NCBI RefSeq assembly: GCF_001281385.1 | Contig: NZ_CP006911.1 | Location: 682,001 to 746,000, forward strand | Length of the DNA: 64,000 nucleotides | Direction: 5' to 3' | DNA from: Candidatus Pseudothioglobus singularis PS1 | GTDB lineage: Bacteria; Pseudomonadota; Gammaproteobacteria; PS1; Pseudothioglobaceae | In this document: positions 1-9,890 of the stretch, piece by piece | How the letters are laid out: the number at the start of each line of letters is the position of its first letter | Position numbering within the stretch: position 1 is the first letter of the stretch | The notes under the pieces: model-generated | Told to the model about the DNA's origin: nothing | Database searches by the model: none | The model's input: only the letters and a program-made list of their open reading frames with translations | Program-made: the position numbers and the translations under genes

Positions 1-6
1 CCACAT

Positions 7-1098
7 ATGAGCCTCGAAGATATTATATCTAAAACCATTAAGGACAATAACAATCCAATTGGTTTTGATGTTTTTATGAATCTTGCTTTGTATCATCATC
101 AGTTTGGCTATTATCGATCAAATAAAACGATATTTGGCCATAAAGGTGACTTCATTACAGCGCCAGAAACGTCCGATCTTTTTGGCTTTTGTCTCGCCAG
201 GCAATGTAAACAGGTCTTAAATAATGGTAATATTCTAGAGTTTGGTGCTGGAAGTGGAATACTTGCCGCCCAAATTCTATTTGAATTGGGAAGGCAAAAC
301 TCACTTCCTGAAAAATACTTTATTATTGAATTAAGTGCCCAACTTAAAAAAACACAGCAAAAGACTCTTAAAAAGGCTTTACCTGAAATTTATAATCGTG
401 TTGAATGGTTAACTGAGCTTCCCAGTAACTTTAAGGGAGTGGTGGTTGCTAATGAGGTTCTAGATGCGTTTCCTGTCAAAAGAATCACACTTTCAAACAA
501 TCAGTTTTATGAATTGGGAGTTGACTATATTGATAATTGCTTTCAATGGAAAAGGTTTGAGCAGCCTTACTTAAAATCTGAAACTACCTATGGAGGTAAT
601 TTGCCTGAGGGTTACACCACTGAAGTAAGTCTTCAATCCGATGGCTGGATTAAATCTCTATATGATCTTATGAGCGAAGGCGTTGTTCTATTAATTGATT
701 ATGGGATGAGTCAATCTGAATATTTACATCCCCAGCGAACTGATGGCACCCTGAAGTGTTTTTATAGACACAAATCAAACAATAATCCCTTTATTCAAAT
801 AGGGGATCAAGACATAACAGCTTCAGTTAACTTTACAGATATTTATAAAAGCTCGATTGATTCTGGCTTTAAGGTCGGTGGATATTCGACTCAGTCCATG
901 TTTTTAATTTCAATGGGTATTGAGAGCTTCCTTGCTAATGAAGAGAATGAGGAAAACAAAATCAAGCTTGCTCAAGAAATAAAACAACTAGTGATGCCTG
1001 GGGCGATGGGTGAGGTTTTTAAAGTTATGGCTCTTACAAAGAAACAATCAGTAAAATTAGATGGCTTCAAAGAGCAGAACTTAACTGAAAGGCTATAA
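7..1098 (+). CDS. MidA-like SAM-dependent methyltransferase (NDUFAF7 family)
   Basis: 363-residue class I SAM-dependent methyltransferase of the MidA/NDUFAF7 family. The mitochondrial relative methylates an arginine of a complex I subunit; the bacterial substrate is not established. Seen here: the family N-terminus with GDFITAPE at residues 47-54, the glycine-rich SAM loop LEFGAGSG at 77-84, and the acidic/proline motif ANEVLDAFPVKR further on. Length is close to the usual 360-390, so the protein looks complete, but only six bases are visible upstream and the ribosome-binding site cannot be judged. It is followed after 8 nt by uppP and probably belongs to the same operon. The family call is firm; the target is unknown. 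Confidence 0.85.
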   Translation: MSLEDIISKTIKDNNNPIGFDVFMNLALYHHQFGYYRSNKTIFGHKGDFITAPETSDLFGFCLARQCKQVLNNGNILEFGAGSGILAAQILFELGRQNSLPEKYFIIELSAQLKKTQQKTLKKALPEIYNRVEWLTELPSNFKGVVVANEVLDAFPVKRITLSNNQFYELGVDYIDNCFQWKRFEQPYLKSETTYGGNLPEGYTTEVSLQSDGWIKSLYDLMSEGVVLLIDYGMSQSEYLHPQRTDGTLKCFYRHKSNNNPFIQIGDQDITASVNFTDIYKSSIDSGFKVGGYSTQSMFLISMGIESFLANEENEENKIKLAQEIKQLVMPGAMGEVFKVMALTKKQSVKLDGFKEQNLTERL

Positions 1099-1106
1099 AA
1101 ATTAAT

Positions 1107-1901
1107 ATGGATATTGTTCAAGCAATTACTTTAGCTTTCATTCAAGGTTTTACCGAATTTTTACCTATTTCATCTTCTGCGCATCTAATTGTCCTGCCAA
1201 AATTTTTAGATTGGCCTGATCAAGGCCTTGCTTTCGATGTCATTCTTCATTTTGCTACACTATGCGCTGTAGTTTTATACTATAGGTCGACTCTAGTTAT
1301 GCTTGGAGCTGATTTTTTCTCTTCAGTTGCAAATAGAAGGATGCAAGGAGATTCATTGCTTGCTTGGGGCATTCTTCTAGGGACAATTCCAGTTGGAATA
1401 ACTGGCCTTCTTTTTAATGACGCTATTGAGACACACCTTCGCAGTTTTGAGGTTGTTGCCTATGCAACCATTTTTTTTGGAATTATGCTTGGACTCTCTG
1501 ATTGGGTTAACAGGTCTCTAGGCAAAAGTCGCGAAATGATTCAAGGTATGGATATTTTAGTTATAGGGTGCTTTCAGGCATTGGCATTAATACCAGGCAC
1601 CTCACGCTCAGGCATTACAATTACTGCAGCTCTTTTCATAGGTCTTTCCAGAGGCTTGTCAATCAAATTTGCATTCCTTTTATCAATTCCAGTGATTATT
1701 CTTGCAACAATATTAAAAACAATTGATTTGTTCCAAGAGCCAAATCAAATTGACTGGCTCATTCTTTTAATTAGTTTTGTTGTTGCATTTCTAACTTCAT
1801 ATCTTACAATTGTTTTTTTTATTAGACTGGTAGAGAGAATTGGCTTTCTTCCATTTGTTGTTTATCGAATTCTTTTAGGAGCACTATTATTTCTAATCTA
1901 A
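1107..1901 (+). CDS. uppP: Undecaprenyl-diphosphate phosphatase UppP (BacA)
   Basis: 264-residue integral membrane protein that dephosphorylates undecaprenyl diphosphate to recycle the lipid carrier for peptidoglycan and other envelope polymers. Both family signatures are visible: the glutamate-rich segment GFTEFLPISSSAHL at residues 14-27 and PGTSRSG at 163-169. The rest is hydrophobic helices, as expected, and the length matches the family (about 265-275). The stop codon overlaps the ATG of pepN by one base (TAATG), implying translational coupling in the midA-uppP-pepN-pncC-dusA run. Confidence 0.95.
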   Translation: MDIVQAITLAFIQGFTEFLPISSSAHLIVLPKFLDWPDQGLAFDVILHFATLCAVVLYYRSTLVMLGADFFSSVANRRMQGDSLLAWGILLGTIPVGITGLLFNDAIETHLRSFEVVAYATIFFGIMLGLSDWVNRSLGKSREMIQGMDILVIGCFQALALIPGTSRSGITITAALFIGLSRGLSIKFAFLLSIPVIILATILKTIDLFQEPNQIDWLILLISFVVAFLTSYLTIVFFIRLVERIGFLPFVVYRILLGALLFLI

Positions 1902-4414
1902 TGCCAGAGCCTATTTTTAGGAAAGATTATCGTCCCAGCAGTCACCTCATACTAACAACCGAGCTTGACTTTAATCTTGGAGACAAGGAGACGATCGTCT
2001 CATCTCGTATTGTCTTTTACAAGAACCCAGTTGTAAGTAATTCAGTTAATGAGCTATTCTTAAATGGAGAGTCACTAGAGCTGATATCAATTAAAGTGGA
2101 CGGCTTGGATGTAAGTTATGAGCTAAAAGAGGATGGATTATTTTTGTTAAATCCGCCAGATGATTTTGTTTTAGAAGTTAAGGTTAGAATTCATCCAGAA
2201 AGCAAAACAGATTTAAATGGATTATATCAATCCAGTGGTAATTTCTGCACACAATGTGAAGCAATGGGCTTTAGACAAATTACCTATTACCTGGATAGAC
2301 CTGATGTGCTTAGTGTCTTTACGACCAAGATCAATGCAAATCGAGAACACTATCCCGTTCTCCTAAGTAACGGAAACTTAATTGAAGAAACAAATAATCA
2401 AGCTATCTGGCATGATCCAGCCCCTAAACCTTGCTATTTGTTTGCTTTAGTTGCAGGCAAGTTAGATTTTCTTCAAGATGAATATATCACTTCAACAGGA
2501 AGAAAAGTTGACTTAAGAGTTTATGTTGAACCGCACAATATGCACAAAACTGCCTTCGCTATGGAGTCTTTAATTAAGGCATTTGAGTGGGATGAAAAAA
2601 GGTTTAATCTGAGTTATGATTTAGATATTTACATGATTGTTGCTGTGGATGATTTTAATATGGGAGCCATGGAAAATAAAGGTTTAAATATTTTTAATTC
2701 TGACTGTGTTCTGGCAAGCCAAGAGTCATCTACAGATTTAAGTTTTATTAGGATTGAATCCATTATTGGACATGAATATTTTCATAACTGGACTGGCAAT
2801 AGAGTGACCTGCCGTGACTGGTTTCAATTGAGTTTAAAAGAGGGATTAACCGTCTTTAGAGATCAAGAGTTTTCTTCTGATTTAAGATCTCGCGCAATCC
2901 AAAGGATTACAGATGTTATTCAACTTAAGACTAGACAGTTTGCTGAAGATTCAGGGCCAATGGCTCACCCTGTTAGGCCAGAGTCATACATCGCAATGGA
3001 TAATTTTTATACTTCAACAGTTTATGAAAAAGGCGCTGAAGTTATTCGCATGATCCATTCGATATTGGGAGAAGAGGGATTTCAAAGAGGGATGAAATTA
3101 TATTTTGAAAGGCATGATGGGGACGCAGTAACTATAGATGATTTTGTAGAAAGCATGGCGAATGCAAATGATAAAAATTTTGAAAGTTTCATGCTTTGGT
3201 ATTCACAAGCTGGGACCCCTGAAGTAAGTGTAGAGGATGACTATGATGAAAATAATCAAACTTATAGCGCCACCTTCACACAAAAAAATCAAAAAACACC
3301 CTACATGATTCCAAATCAGTTTGGGTTAATTGATAAAGATGGAGAAGAGATTGAATCTGGTCTTATCATTATTGATGAACTTGTTAAAACAATTTCATTT
3401 AATAATATAAAGAGTAAGCCAATTCCTTCATGGTTTCGAGGTTTTTCATCGCCAATTAAATTTAGCTCAGATCTTTCAATACAAAACAAAATATATCTTG
3501 CTTCATCTGATACTGACCCATTTAATCGTTGGGATAGTGCTCAAAGTTTATGGCTGGAGTACGTCCTTAATCCAGATCAAGTTATTGAGAAAGACTTATT
3601 TCAAATGATTAAAAATCTTTTTAATAATGAATCTGACTATTCACTCCTATCCGAAATGATTAGTCTGCCATCAGAGCAAATTATCCATCAAAATGTTGGA
3701 AAAATTAATGTCCAGGAAGTCCATAATCAGCGTAATCAGTCGATTCTTTCTATTGCGAGCACTTTTAAAGACGAGCTGTTGGAGTTGTATGATCAATTAA
3801 ACACTCCTAAAGCTTTTGATTTATCGACACAATCGATAGGTGAAAGGGCACTCAAAAATAAATGCTTGAGTTATTTATCAAAACTGGGTGAATATGATAT
3901 TGCTTATAAGCAATTCATTAAAGCAGAATGTATGACCGATCAGTTTGGCGCATTTCAGTGCCTTCTGGACTCTGAAAACCCTTATAGAGTTGATGTCATT
4001 ACTCAGTTTTATAAGCAGCATCAGTCAGATGTTCAGGTGATGGATAAATGGTTTAGTACACAGTGTATTTCATCGGTTTCATCAGTAGAGAATGTTAGAA
4101 GCTTAATGCAGCATGAATTGTTCTCTATGACAAATCCAAATAGAATACGCTCAGTGATTGGCTCTTTCAGTCAAAATAGTATCCAATTTCATTGCCAAGA
4201 GGGTTATCAGCTTTTAACTGAGGTTATAATTGAGCTCGATCAACTAAACCCTCAGATTGCTGCAAGGTTTGCTGGAATTTATAACCATTGGAGAAGGTTT
4301 ACAGCGCAATACTCTAAGCTTCAAGAGAGCCAACTCAATTCAATTATCCAGAGTGATAATCTTTCCAAGGATGTTTATGAGATTATTCATTCTGCGTTAA
4401 AAGGAAAAGCTTAA
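1901..4414 (+). CDS. pepN: Aminopeptidase N (M1 zinc metallopeptidase)
   Basis: 837-residue cytosolic aminopeptidase that removes N-terminal residues from peptides in late protein turnover. The M1 hallmarks are present: the GAMEN exopeptidase motif at residues 255-259, the zinc motif HEYFH at 291-295 and the third zinc ligand Glu314 in LKEGLTVF. Length is slightly below E. coli PepN (870). The start overlaps the uppP stop and the stop overlaps the pncC ATG, both as TAATG, so this is a coupled operon gene. No defect seen. Confidence 0.95.
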   Translation: MPEPIFRKDYRPSSHLILTTELDFNLGDKETIVSSRIVFYKNPVVSNSVNELFLNGESLELISIKVDGLDVSYELKEDGLFLLNPPDDFVLEVKVRIHPESKTDLNGLYQSSGNFCTQCEAMGFRQITYYLDRPDVLSVFTTKINANREHYPVLLSNGNLIEETNNQAIWHDPAPKPCYLFALVAGKLDFLQDEYITSTGRKVDLRVYVEPHNMHKTAFAMESLIKAFEWDEKRFNLSYDLDIYMIVAVDDFNMGAMENKGLNIFNSDCVLASQESSTDLSFIRIESIIGHEYFHNWTGNRVTCRDWFQLSLKEGLTVFRDQEFSSDLRSRAIQRITDVIQLKTRQFAEDSGPMAHPVRPESYIAMDNFYTSTVYEKGAEVIRMIHSILGEEGFQRGMKLYFERHDGDAVTIDDFVESMANANDKNFESFMLWYSQAGTPEVSVEDDYDENNQTYSATFTQKNQKTPYMIPNQFGLIDKDGEEIESGLIIIDELVKTISFNNIKSKPIPSWFRGFSSPIKFSSDLSIQNKIYLASSDTDPFNRWDSAQSLWLEYVLNPDQVIEKDLFQMIKNLFNNESDYSLLSEMISLPSEQIIHQNVGKINVQEVHNQRNQSILSIASTFKDELLELYDQLNTPKAFDLSTQSIGERALKNKCLSYLSKLGEYDIAYKQFIKAECMTDQFGAFQCLLDSENPYRVDVITQFYKQHQSDVQVMDKWFSTQCISSVSSVENVRSLMQHELFSMTNPNRIRSVIGSFSQNSIQFHCQEGYQLLTEVIIELDQLNPQIAARFAGIYNHWRRFTAQYSKLQESQLNSIIQSDNLSKDVYEIIHSALKGKA

Positions 4415-4887
4415 TGTCCTATTTAAAAGCTAAACATTTGAGCGAATTAATGCTTTCAAAGCAATTTACTATTGCTTTAGCAGAGTCATGCACAGGCGGC
4501 TCATTATCGAGCTCTTTAACCTCAATTGCTGGTGCATCATCTTATTTTAATTGCGGCTTTATAACTTATAGTAATGAGTCAAAGGTCAAGATGCTTGGGG
4601 TTGATCCAAAGACAATTGAGATATTTGGCGCTGTAAGTGAAAAAGTTGCCCTTGAAATGGCTTTTGGAGCAGGTGAAAAATCTAATAGTAATCTATCCAT
4701 TGCCATTACAGGAATTGCTGGTCCATCTGGAGGGACTGCTGAAAAACCAGTAGGTATGGTCTGCTTTGGTTTTTTTATTAATGGAAGCGTTGAAACGACC
4801 ACTCAATTCTTCTCTGGCGCCCGTTCAGAGATTGTCTCGCAAAGTATTGCCTTTGCATTAGAAGAGTTGTCATCAAAAATCGAATGA
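4414..4887 (+). CDS. pncC: Stand-alone nicotinamide-nucleotide amidase (CinA C-terminal domain)
   Basis: 157-residue protein consisting only of the CinA C-terminal domain, which deamidates NMN to nicotinate mononucleotide in pyridine nucleotide salvage. The family motif AESCTGGS lies at residues 23-30, and a GIAGPSGG segment followed by KPVG is typical. The N-terminal molybdopterin-binding-like (COG1058) domain of full CinA is absent, as in many gammaproteobacteria. It overlaps pepN at its start and dusA at its end (ATGA). In other gammaproteobacteria this gene is often next to recA; that is not the case here. Confidence 0.9.
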   Translation: MSYLKAKHLSELMLSKQFTIALAESCTGGSLSSSLTSIAGASSYFNCGFITYSNESKVKMLGVDPKTIEIFGAVSEKVALEMAFGAGEKSNSNLSIAITGIAGPSGGTAEKPVGMVCFGFFINGSVETTTQFFSGARSEIVSQSIAFALEELSSKIE

Positions 4888-5891
4888 ATGCTTCAAAAGT
4901 CTCCATCGCTCCTATGATGGATTGGACCGATAAGCATTGTCGGTACTTTTATCGTTTAATCAGTAAAAATGTTCAGCTCTATACTGAAATGATAACAACA
5001 AAAGCAATCCTCAATGGAGATAAGAGTCGACTTTTAGACTTTGATGCTAGTGAAAATCCACTTGTTCTTCAGCTCGGTGGAAGCGACCCAAAAGAAATGG
5101 CCACGTCCTCCATGATTGCTCAAGAATGGGGTTATAACGAAGTCAATATAAATGTTGGGTGTCCATCAGACAGAGTTCAATCTGGAAGCTTTGGAGCTTG
5201 TCTCATGAAAGAGCCTAGTCTTGTCGCCCAATGCGTTGAAAGTATGACTGATAAGTGTGAAATTCCTGTGACAGTAAAACATAGAATAGGGATTGATGAT
5301 ATGGAGAGTTATGATGAACTTTCTGACTTTGTATTTCAAATAAGTAGCAAGGGCTGCCAGCACTTTATAGTGCATGCACGAAAAGCCTGGTTAAAGGGTT
5401 TGAGTCCAAAAGAAAATCGAACGATACCTCCCCTTAATTACGCATGGGTTTACCAACTAAAGAAAGATTTTCCCTCTTTACAAATTACCATTAATGGTGG
5501 TGTTGAGAGTTGTGAGGCTATAACAAAGCACCTTCGGCTTGTTGATGGCGTCATGATGGGGCGTTCAATCTATCATAATCCATTTTTGCTTAAAGAGATA
5601 GATCAGACAATATTTGATGAAAAAAATAATTTGATAAATCGAGAACAGGTTTTGAAAAAATATATGACTTACATTAAAAAACAAAATAAAAATGGTACTC
5701 CCATTCGCTCAATGACTCGCCATATACTGGGTTTATATCATGGTGAAGCTAATGCTAAGTTATTCAGAAGATTATTAAGTGGACAAATTGTTGATCTATA
5801 TCAGTTGAATGATTGGCTTGATTTTAAAAAAAATAGCTCAACTGAGATTAAAAGCTTTTGGGGGTTTGGTAAAATTTTGCAAACTCTTTGA
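4884..5891 (+). CDS. dusA: tRNA-dihydrouridine(20/20a) synthase DusA
   Basis: 335-residue flavoprotein that reduces uridine to dihydrouridine in the tRNA D-loop using NADPH. Seen: N-terminal SIAPMMDWTDKHCR, the catalytic-cysteine segment NVGCPSDRVQ with Cys93, and HARKAWLKGLSPKENR, which marks the DusA branch rather than DusB or DusC. FMN-phosphate binding is suggested by INGGVES and GVMMGRSIY. Length matches E. coli DusA (about 330-345). The start overlaps the pncC stop by 4 nt, and ftsA follows after 10 nt. Confidence 0.94.
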   Translation: MNASKVSIAPMMDWTDKHCRYFYRLISKNVQLYTEMITTKAILNGDKSRLLDFDASENPLVLQLGGSDPKEMATSSMIAQEWGYNEVNINVGCPSDRVQSGSFGACLMKEPSLVAQCVESMTDKCEIPVTVKHRIGIDDMESYDELSDFVFQISSKGCQHFIVHARKAWLKGLSPKENRTIPPLNYAWVYQLKKDFPSLQITINGGVESCEAITKHLRLVDGVMMGRSIYHNPFLLKEIDQTIFDEKNNLINREQVLKKYMTYIKKQNKNGTPIRSMTRHILGLYHGEANAKLFRRLLSGQIVDLYQLNDWLDFKKNSSTEIKSFWGFGKILQTL

Positions 5892-5901
5892 CTAATTTAA
5901 T

Positions 5902-7116
5902 ATGGCAGGCAATCACTTTGTAGCAAGTATCGATATTGGCACAGAAAAGATTGCTTTGCTGGTTGCTGAAAAAGATGACGATAACCTAAGAATAATTGGT
6001 CATAATGTTTGTCCATCTAAAGGTGTCAGAAGGGGCTCAATTTTCTCAATTGACTCTTTATCAAGACAAATTACTAAATTAATTGAACAAACACAAGAAA
6101 GTTTTGGAGTTGACTTGGCTTTGTTCCGTGTCAATATATCGGATACTCATTTAACTTGCATTGATGGAAAGGGAAAGGTTCCTGTCAATGAATTTGTCAG
6201 CTCAGAAGATTTAGAATCAGTTCTTGAGTCTGCGATGGCCATTTCAACGCCAACTAATAAGGAAAAGCTTCATATCATAAAAAAGAAGTTTACGATTAAC
6301 GAGTCAGTTGTTGTAGATAATCCAATAGACATGGAGGCGCAAGTTTTAGAGTCAAAAGTTCATATTATTACTGTGTCAAGTTCAAGTGTTAGGAACGTTG
6401 AAAACTGCTTCAAACAGAGTAATCTTGAGGTTGATAAGATTGTACTCAATTCAATTGCTAAATCTCATGCAGTTCTGACTCAAGAGGAGAAAAATGGAGG
6501 CATATGCCTCCTTGATATTGGTGCGGGAGTAACAAGCTACTCTGTATTTCAAGAAGAGGGCATAGTGCATAGTGGAATTATTAAAATAGGAGGTGATGAA
6601 GTAACTCAAGAAATTGCCTATGCGTTTGATACCTCCTTAGAGGAGGCAAAAAGACTCAAAGAAAATTATGGTTCTGCTAAATCAATAGCTAAAAGTGAGG
6701 ATCAATTTATTGATTTCACCCAGGGTTTGAAGAAGCAGCATCAGCTCTCGAGTCTTGATTTGTCTGAAGTTATTGAAGAGGCTTATTTAGAGATTTTTCA
6801 AGCACTGAAGAATGAACTTAAGCATCATAATTTAGACTCCATCATCAAATCAGGTTTTGTTCTTTCTGGTGGTGGTTGTGAAATTAAATCAATAGAAGAA
6901 CTTGTGAGAGGTTATTTCTCTAAAAGAGTTAAAATAGGAACAATACAAAGATCCAGAATTTCAGGATTGGAATCTTTACTTACGGACTATAAATACACTG
7001 GAAGTATTGGCCTCCTTTTGCATGAAGGAGATTTAAGTAAAGCTAAATTTATCGTTTCGAATGGTGATAATGGAGTGATAGGTAAATTAAAGAAAGCGAT
7101 TGTAGGTAATTTTTAA
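5902..7116 (+). CDS. ftsA: Cell division protein FtsA
   Basis: 404-residue actin-like ATPase that tethers FtsZ to the inner membrane and recruits the divisome. Seen: N-terminal nucleotide-binding segment ASIDIGTEKIALL, the phosphate-2 segment LLDIGAGVTSYSVF, the adenosine motif FVLSGGGCEIK, and a C-terminal amphipathic tail GKLKKAIVGNF consistent with the membrane-targeting helix. Length is near the norm (about 410-420). No good Shine-Dalgarno precedes the ATG. Upstream is dusA instead of ftsQ, and lpxC follows after 3 nt, so ftsZ, which normally lies between ftsA and lpxC, is missing here. Confidence 0.92.
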   Translation: MAGNHFVASIDIGTEKIALLVAEKDDDNLRIIGHNVCPSKGVRRGSIFSIDSLSRQITKLIEQTQESFGVDLALFRVNISDTHLTCIDGKGKVPVNEFVSSEDLESVLESAMAISTPTNKEKLHIIKKKFTINESVVVDNPIDMEAQVLESKVHIITVSSSSVRNVENCFKQSNLEVDKIVLNSIAKSHAVLTQEEKNGGICLLDIGAGVTSYSVFQEEGIVHSGIIKIGGDEVTQEIAYAFDTSLEEAKRLKENYGSAKSIAKSEDQFIDFTQGLKKQHQLSSLDLSEVIEEAYLEIFQALKNELKHHNLDSIIKSGFVLSGGGCEIKSIEELVRGYFSKRVKIGTIQRSRISGLESLLTDYKYTGSIGLLLHEGDLSKAKFIVSNGDNGVIGKLKKAIVGNF

Positions 7117-7119
7117 TTA

Positions 7120-8031
7120 ATGATTAAACAAAGAACAATTAAAAAAATAGTTAAAGCTCGAGGCGTTGGTATCCATAGTGGAAAGGTAGTCAATTTAACA
7201 TTGATTCCAGCAGCAGAAGATCATGGCGTTGTCTTTAAAAGATTAGATGCTGGAGGCAAGCAGGTTCATGCGCATAGTGCATTTGTTAATGAAGTTGTTT
7301 TATCAACTGGCCTTGAAAATCAAGGCGTCAAAGTATCTACCATTGAACACTTAATGTCAGCTCTTTCAGCTCTTGGTATTGATAACTTATTGGTTGAGCT
7401 TGATTCATTCGAAGTTCCAATTATGGACGGGTCATCTGCGCCATTTATTTTTTTAGTTCAGTCTGCAGGTATTGAAGAACAGAATGCTCCAAAAAGATTT
7501 ATTGTCATTAAAGATATTATTAGAGTTGAGAATGGTGAGTCATGGGCACAAGTTTCACCTCATAATGGTTTTAAGGTGACATTAGAAATTGATTTTGATC
7601 ATAAAAAGATAAAAGAGAGTGGGCAAAAGTTAACGATTGATTTTTCAGAGCAGTCCTACTTAAAGGAAATATCCAGAGCAAGAACATTCGGTTATGAGAG
7701 AGATGTTGAGATGCTTCAAAAACAAAATCTTGCATTAGGAGCAAGTAAAGATAATGCAATTGCACTTTCAGATGATGACATTCTTAATGAAGATGGTATG
7801 CGCTATCATAATGAATTTGTGAAACATAAAATTTTAGATATTGTGGGAGATCTTTTCCTTTTAGGAGGCAATGTAATCGGTCACTATGAAGGCTTTAGAA
7901 CAGGCCATATGCTTAATGATCAGCTACTATCAGCTATTCTTTCCCAGCCAGATGCCTTTACTATTGAAACTTTTGAAGAAGCAGACTCTCCAATCCAATT
8001 TTATTCCGAAGATTGGCAAAACGACCTTTAA
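7120..8031 (+). CDS. lpxC: UDP-3-O-acyl-N-acetylglucosamine deacetylase LpxC
   Basis: 303-residue zinc amidase catalysing the committed step of lipid A synthesis. Seen: N-terminal [24 protein letters not shown] with zinc ligand His77, and [21 protein letters not shown] near residue 230, carrying the remaining His and Asp ligands. The normal length (about 300-305) and the presence of lipid A synthesis indicate a Gram-negative outer membrane. It starts 3 nt after the ftsA stop, so it is almost certainly co-transcribed with it. Confidence 0.96.
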   Translation: MIKQRTIKKIVKARGVGIHSGKVVNLTLIPAAEDHGVVFKRLDAGGKQVHAHSAFVNEVVLSTGLENQGVKVSTIEHLMSALSALGIDNLLVELDSFEVPIMDGSSAPFIFLVQSAGIEEQNAPKRFIVIKDIIRVENGESWAQVSPHNGFKVTLEIDFDHKKIKESGQKLTIDFSEQSYLKEISRARTFGYERDVEMLQKQNLALGASKDNAIALSDDDILNEDGMRYHNEFVKHKILDIVGDLFLLGGNVIGHYEGFRTGHMLNDQLLSAILSQPDAFTIETFEEADSPIQFYSEDWQNDL

Positions 8032-8118
8032 TAAAACAATTAATTTATACTCTCTTTACCCTTATTCTAAAAGCAAATCTGCCAGCAACATAGTCTTTTA
8101 TGAGTTAAATTCTTTGGG

Positions 8119-8124
8119 TATAAT
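8119..8124 (+). promoter_or_regulatory. Candidate -10 box for the ilvBHC operon
   Basis: A perfect TATAAT lies 29 nt before the ilvB ATG in the 122-nt gap after lpxC. No convincing -35 hexamer at 16-18 nt spacing is visible. If used, the 5' leader would be only about 23 nt, too short for a peptide attenuator of the kind seen before leuA. Confidence 0.45.
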
Positions 8125-8153
8125 CGAAAACTTTTAAATCACTGTTATTAGCG

Positions 8154-9887
8154 ATGGAATTAAATGGCGCTGAAATACTTATAGACTGTCTTCAAAAAGA
8201 GGGTGTTGAGCATGTTTTTGGATACCCTGGAGGAGCTGTCCTTCACATCTATGATGCAATAGAAGCACAGGATAAAATTACCCATGTTCTTGTTCGTCAT
8301 GAGCAGGGCGCTGCCCATGGGGCAGATGGATATGCAAGAACTAATGGTAAGCCAGGTGTGGTTCTAGTGACTTCAGGCCCTGGAATCACTAATGCTGTTA
8401 CAGGAATAGCAACTGCGCATATGGACTCGATACCTATGGTTGTTATTTCTGGTCAAGTTCCCTCTCCACTTATTGGCATGGATGCTTTTCAAGAAGTTGA
8501 TGCTACAGGCATTACCCGCTCATGCGTAAAACATAATTTTCTAGTTAGAGATATTAGTGAGATTGCTATTACTGTTAAAAAAGCTTTCCATATTGCCACC
8601 ACTGGTAGGCCTGGACCGGTAGTTATTGATATTCCTAAAGACATTACGATTGCAAAAATGGAACAGGAAGAATACCCAGAATCAATTGAAATCCGTTCCT
8701 ATAAGCCAACTACAAAACCAAGTAGTCGTCAAATTAGAAAGGCGGCTGAGTTAATTGCAAAATCAAAAAAGCCTATTCTTTATGCGGGAGGAGGTTGTGT
8801 CATAGGTAACGCTTCAGAGGAACTTCGTAAATTTACGCGCATGCTTGGATTCCCAATTACTCAGACACTTATGGGTTTAGGGGCGTATCCAATGACTGAT
8901 AAGCAATCTCTAGGAATGCTAGGAATGCATGGGACCTATGAGGCTAATATGTCGATGCACGGATCTGACTGTGTTGTTGCAATTGGTGCTCGTTTTGACG
9001 ATAGAATTACGGGAAATTTAGAGAAATTTTGTCCAACTGCAAAATTCATTCATATTGATATTGATCCTTCACAAATTTCAAAAAATGTTGTTGCTGATAT
9101 TCCAATTGTTGGACAAACAAAAAAAGTTCTTCAAGCCTTAACTAATGAATTAAAAGATATGCAGCTTGATGATATTTCGAAATGGTGGTCCCAAATTGAA
9201 GACTGGAGAAAAGTTGACTCTCTGGCTTATGCTAAATCTCCAGGGGTTATTAAACCCCAGTCAGTTATCGAGGCGCTATATGAGGTCACAGAAGGAAAGG
9301 CTATTGTAACTTCAGATGTTGGGCAGCACCAAATGTGGGCTGCGCAATATTATCCTTTTGATGAACCAAGACAGTGGATTAACTCTGGTGGTCTAGGAAC
9401 TATGGGATTTGGCTTGCCAGCAGCAATGGGAGCTAAGCTTGCTCGGCCAGAAAAAGATGTTGCCTGCGTGACTGGTGAGGGAAGTATACAAATGATGCTT
9501 CAAGAACTCTCAACGATGCTTCAATACGCAACCCCAGTAAAGATTGTTAATCTTAATAATGGATATTTAGGAATGGTTAGACAATGGCAAGAATTCTTTT
9601 ATGAAAAGCGTTATGCTATGTCTTATATGGATGCATTGCCAGACTTTGTTAAGCTTGCTGAAAGTTATGGACATATTGGAGTTAAAGTTGAAAAAGAAGA
9701 GGATTTAAAGCCTGCCTTAATCGAGGCCTTTAATCAAAAAGATCGAACTGTTTTTCTTGATATTATTACTGATCCTTCAGAAAATGTATTCCCAATGATT
9801 CCAGCTGGCGGTGCACACTGTGATATGTTGCTAGCAGGTAGAGATGAAATGGTATCTAAAGATGAAACAGATTTTAATGCGGTGTAG
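8154..9887 (+). CDS. ilvB: Acetolactate synthase, large (catalytic) subunit
   Basis: 577-residue thiamine-diphosphate and FAD enzyme that condenses pyruvate with pyruvate or 2-oxobutyrate, the first common step of valine, leucine and isoleucine synthesis. Seen: N-terminal GYPGGAVLHIYDA, the catalytic-glutamate segment RHEQGAAHGADGYAR, the FAD domain in the middle, and the C-terminal ThDP-binding region around VTGEGSIQMM ... NNGYLGMVRQWQ. Length is typical. It starts an apparent operon with ilvH (3 nt downstream) and ilvC. No obvious Shine-Dalgarno precedes the ATG. Confidence 0.96.
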   Translation: MELNGAEILIDCLQKEGVEHVFGYPGGAVLHIYDAIEAQDKITHVLVRHEQGAAHGADGYARTNGKPGVVLVTSGPGITNAVTGIATAHMDSIPMVVISGQVPSPLIGMDAFQEVDATGITRSCVKHNFLVRDISEIAITVKKAFHIATTGRPGPVVIDIPKDITIAKMEQEEYPESIEIRSYKPTTKPSSRQIRKAAELIAKSKKPILYAGGGCVIGNASEELRKFTRMLGFPITQTLMGLGAYPMTDKQSLGMLGMHGTYEANMSMHGSDCVVAIGARFDDRITGNLEKFCPTAKFIHIDIDPSQISKNVVADIPIVGQTKKVLQALTNELKDMQLDDISKWWSQIEDWRKVDSLAYAKSPGVIKPQSVIEALYEVTEGKAIVTSDVGQHQMWAAQYYPFDEPRQWINSGGLGTMGFGLPAAMGAKLARPEKDVACVTGEGSIQMMLQELSTMLQYATPVKIVNLNNGYLGMVRQWQEFFYEKRYAMSYMDALPDFVKLAESYGHIGVKVEKEEDLKPALIEAFNQKDRTVFLDIITDPSENVFPMIPAGGAHCDMLLAGRDEMVSKDETDFNAV

Positions 9888-9890
9888 TTT

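Noticed and set aside
7886..8137. Frame overlapping the lpxC 3' end and running to the ilvB promoter
   Set aside because: Out of frame with lpxC, starts inside it, ends in AT-rich intergenic sequence containing the ilvB -10 box; no recognisable product.
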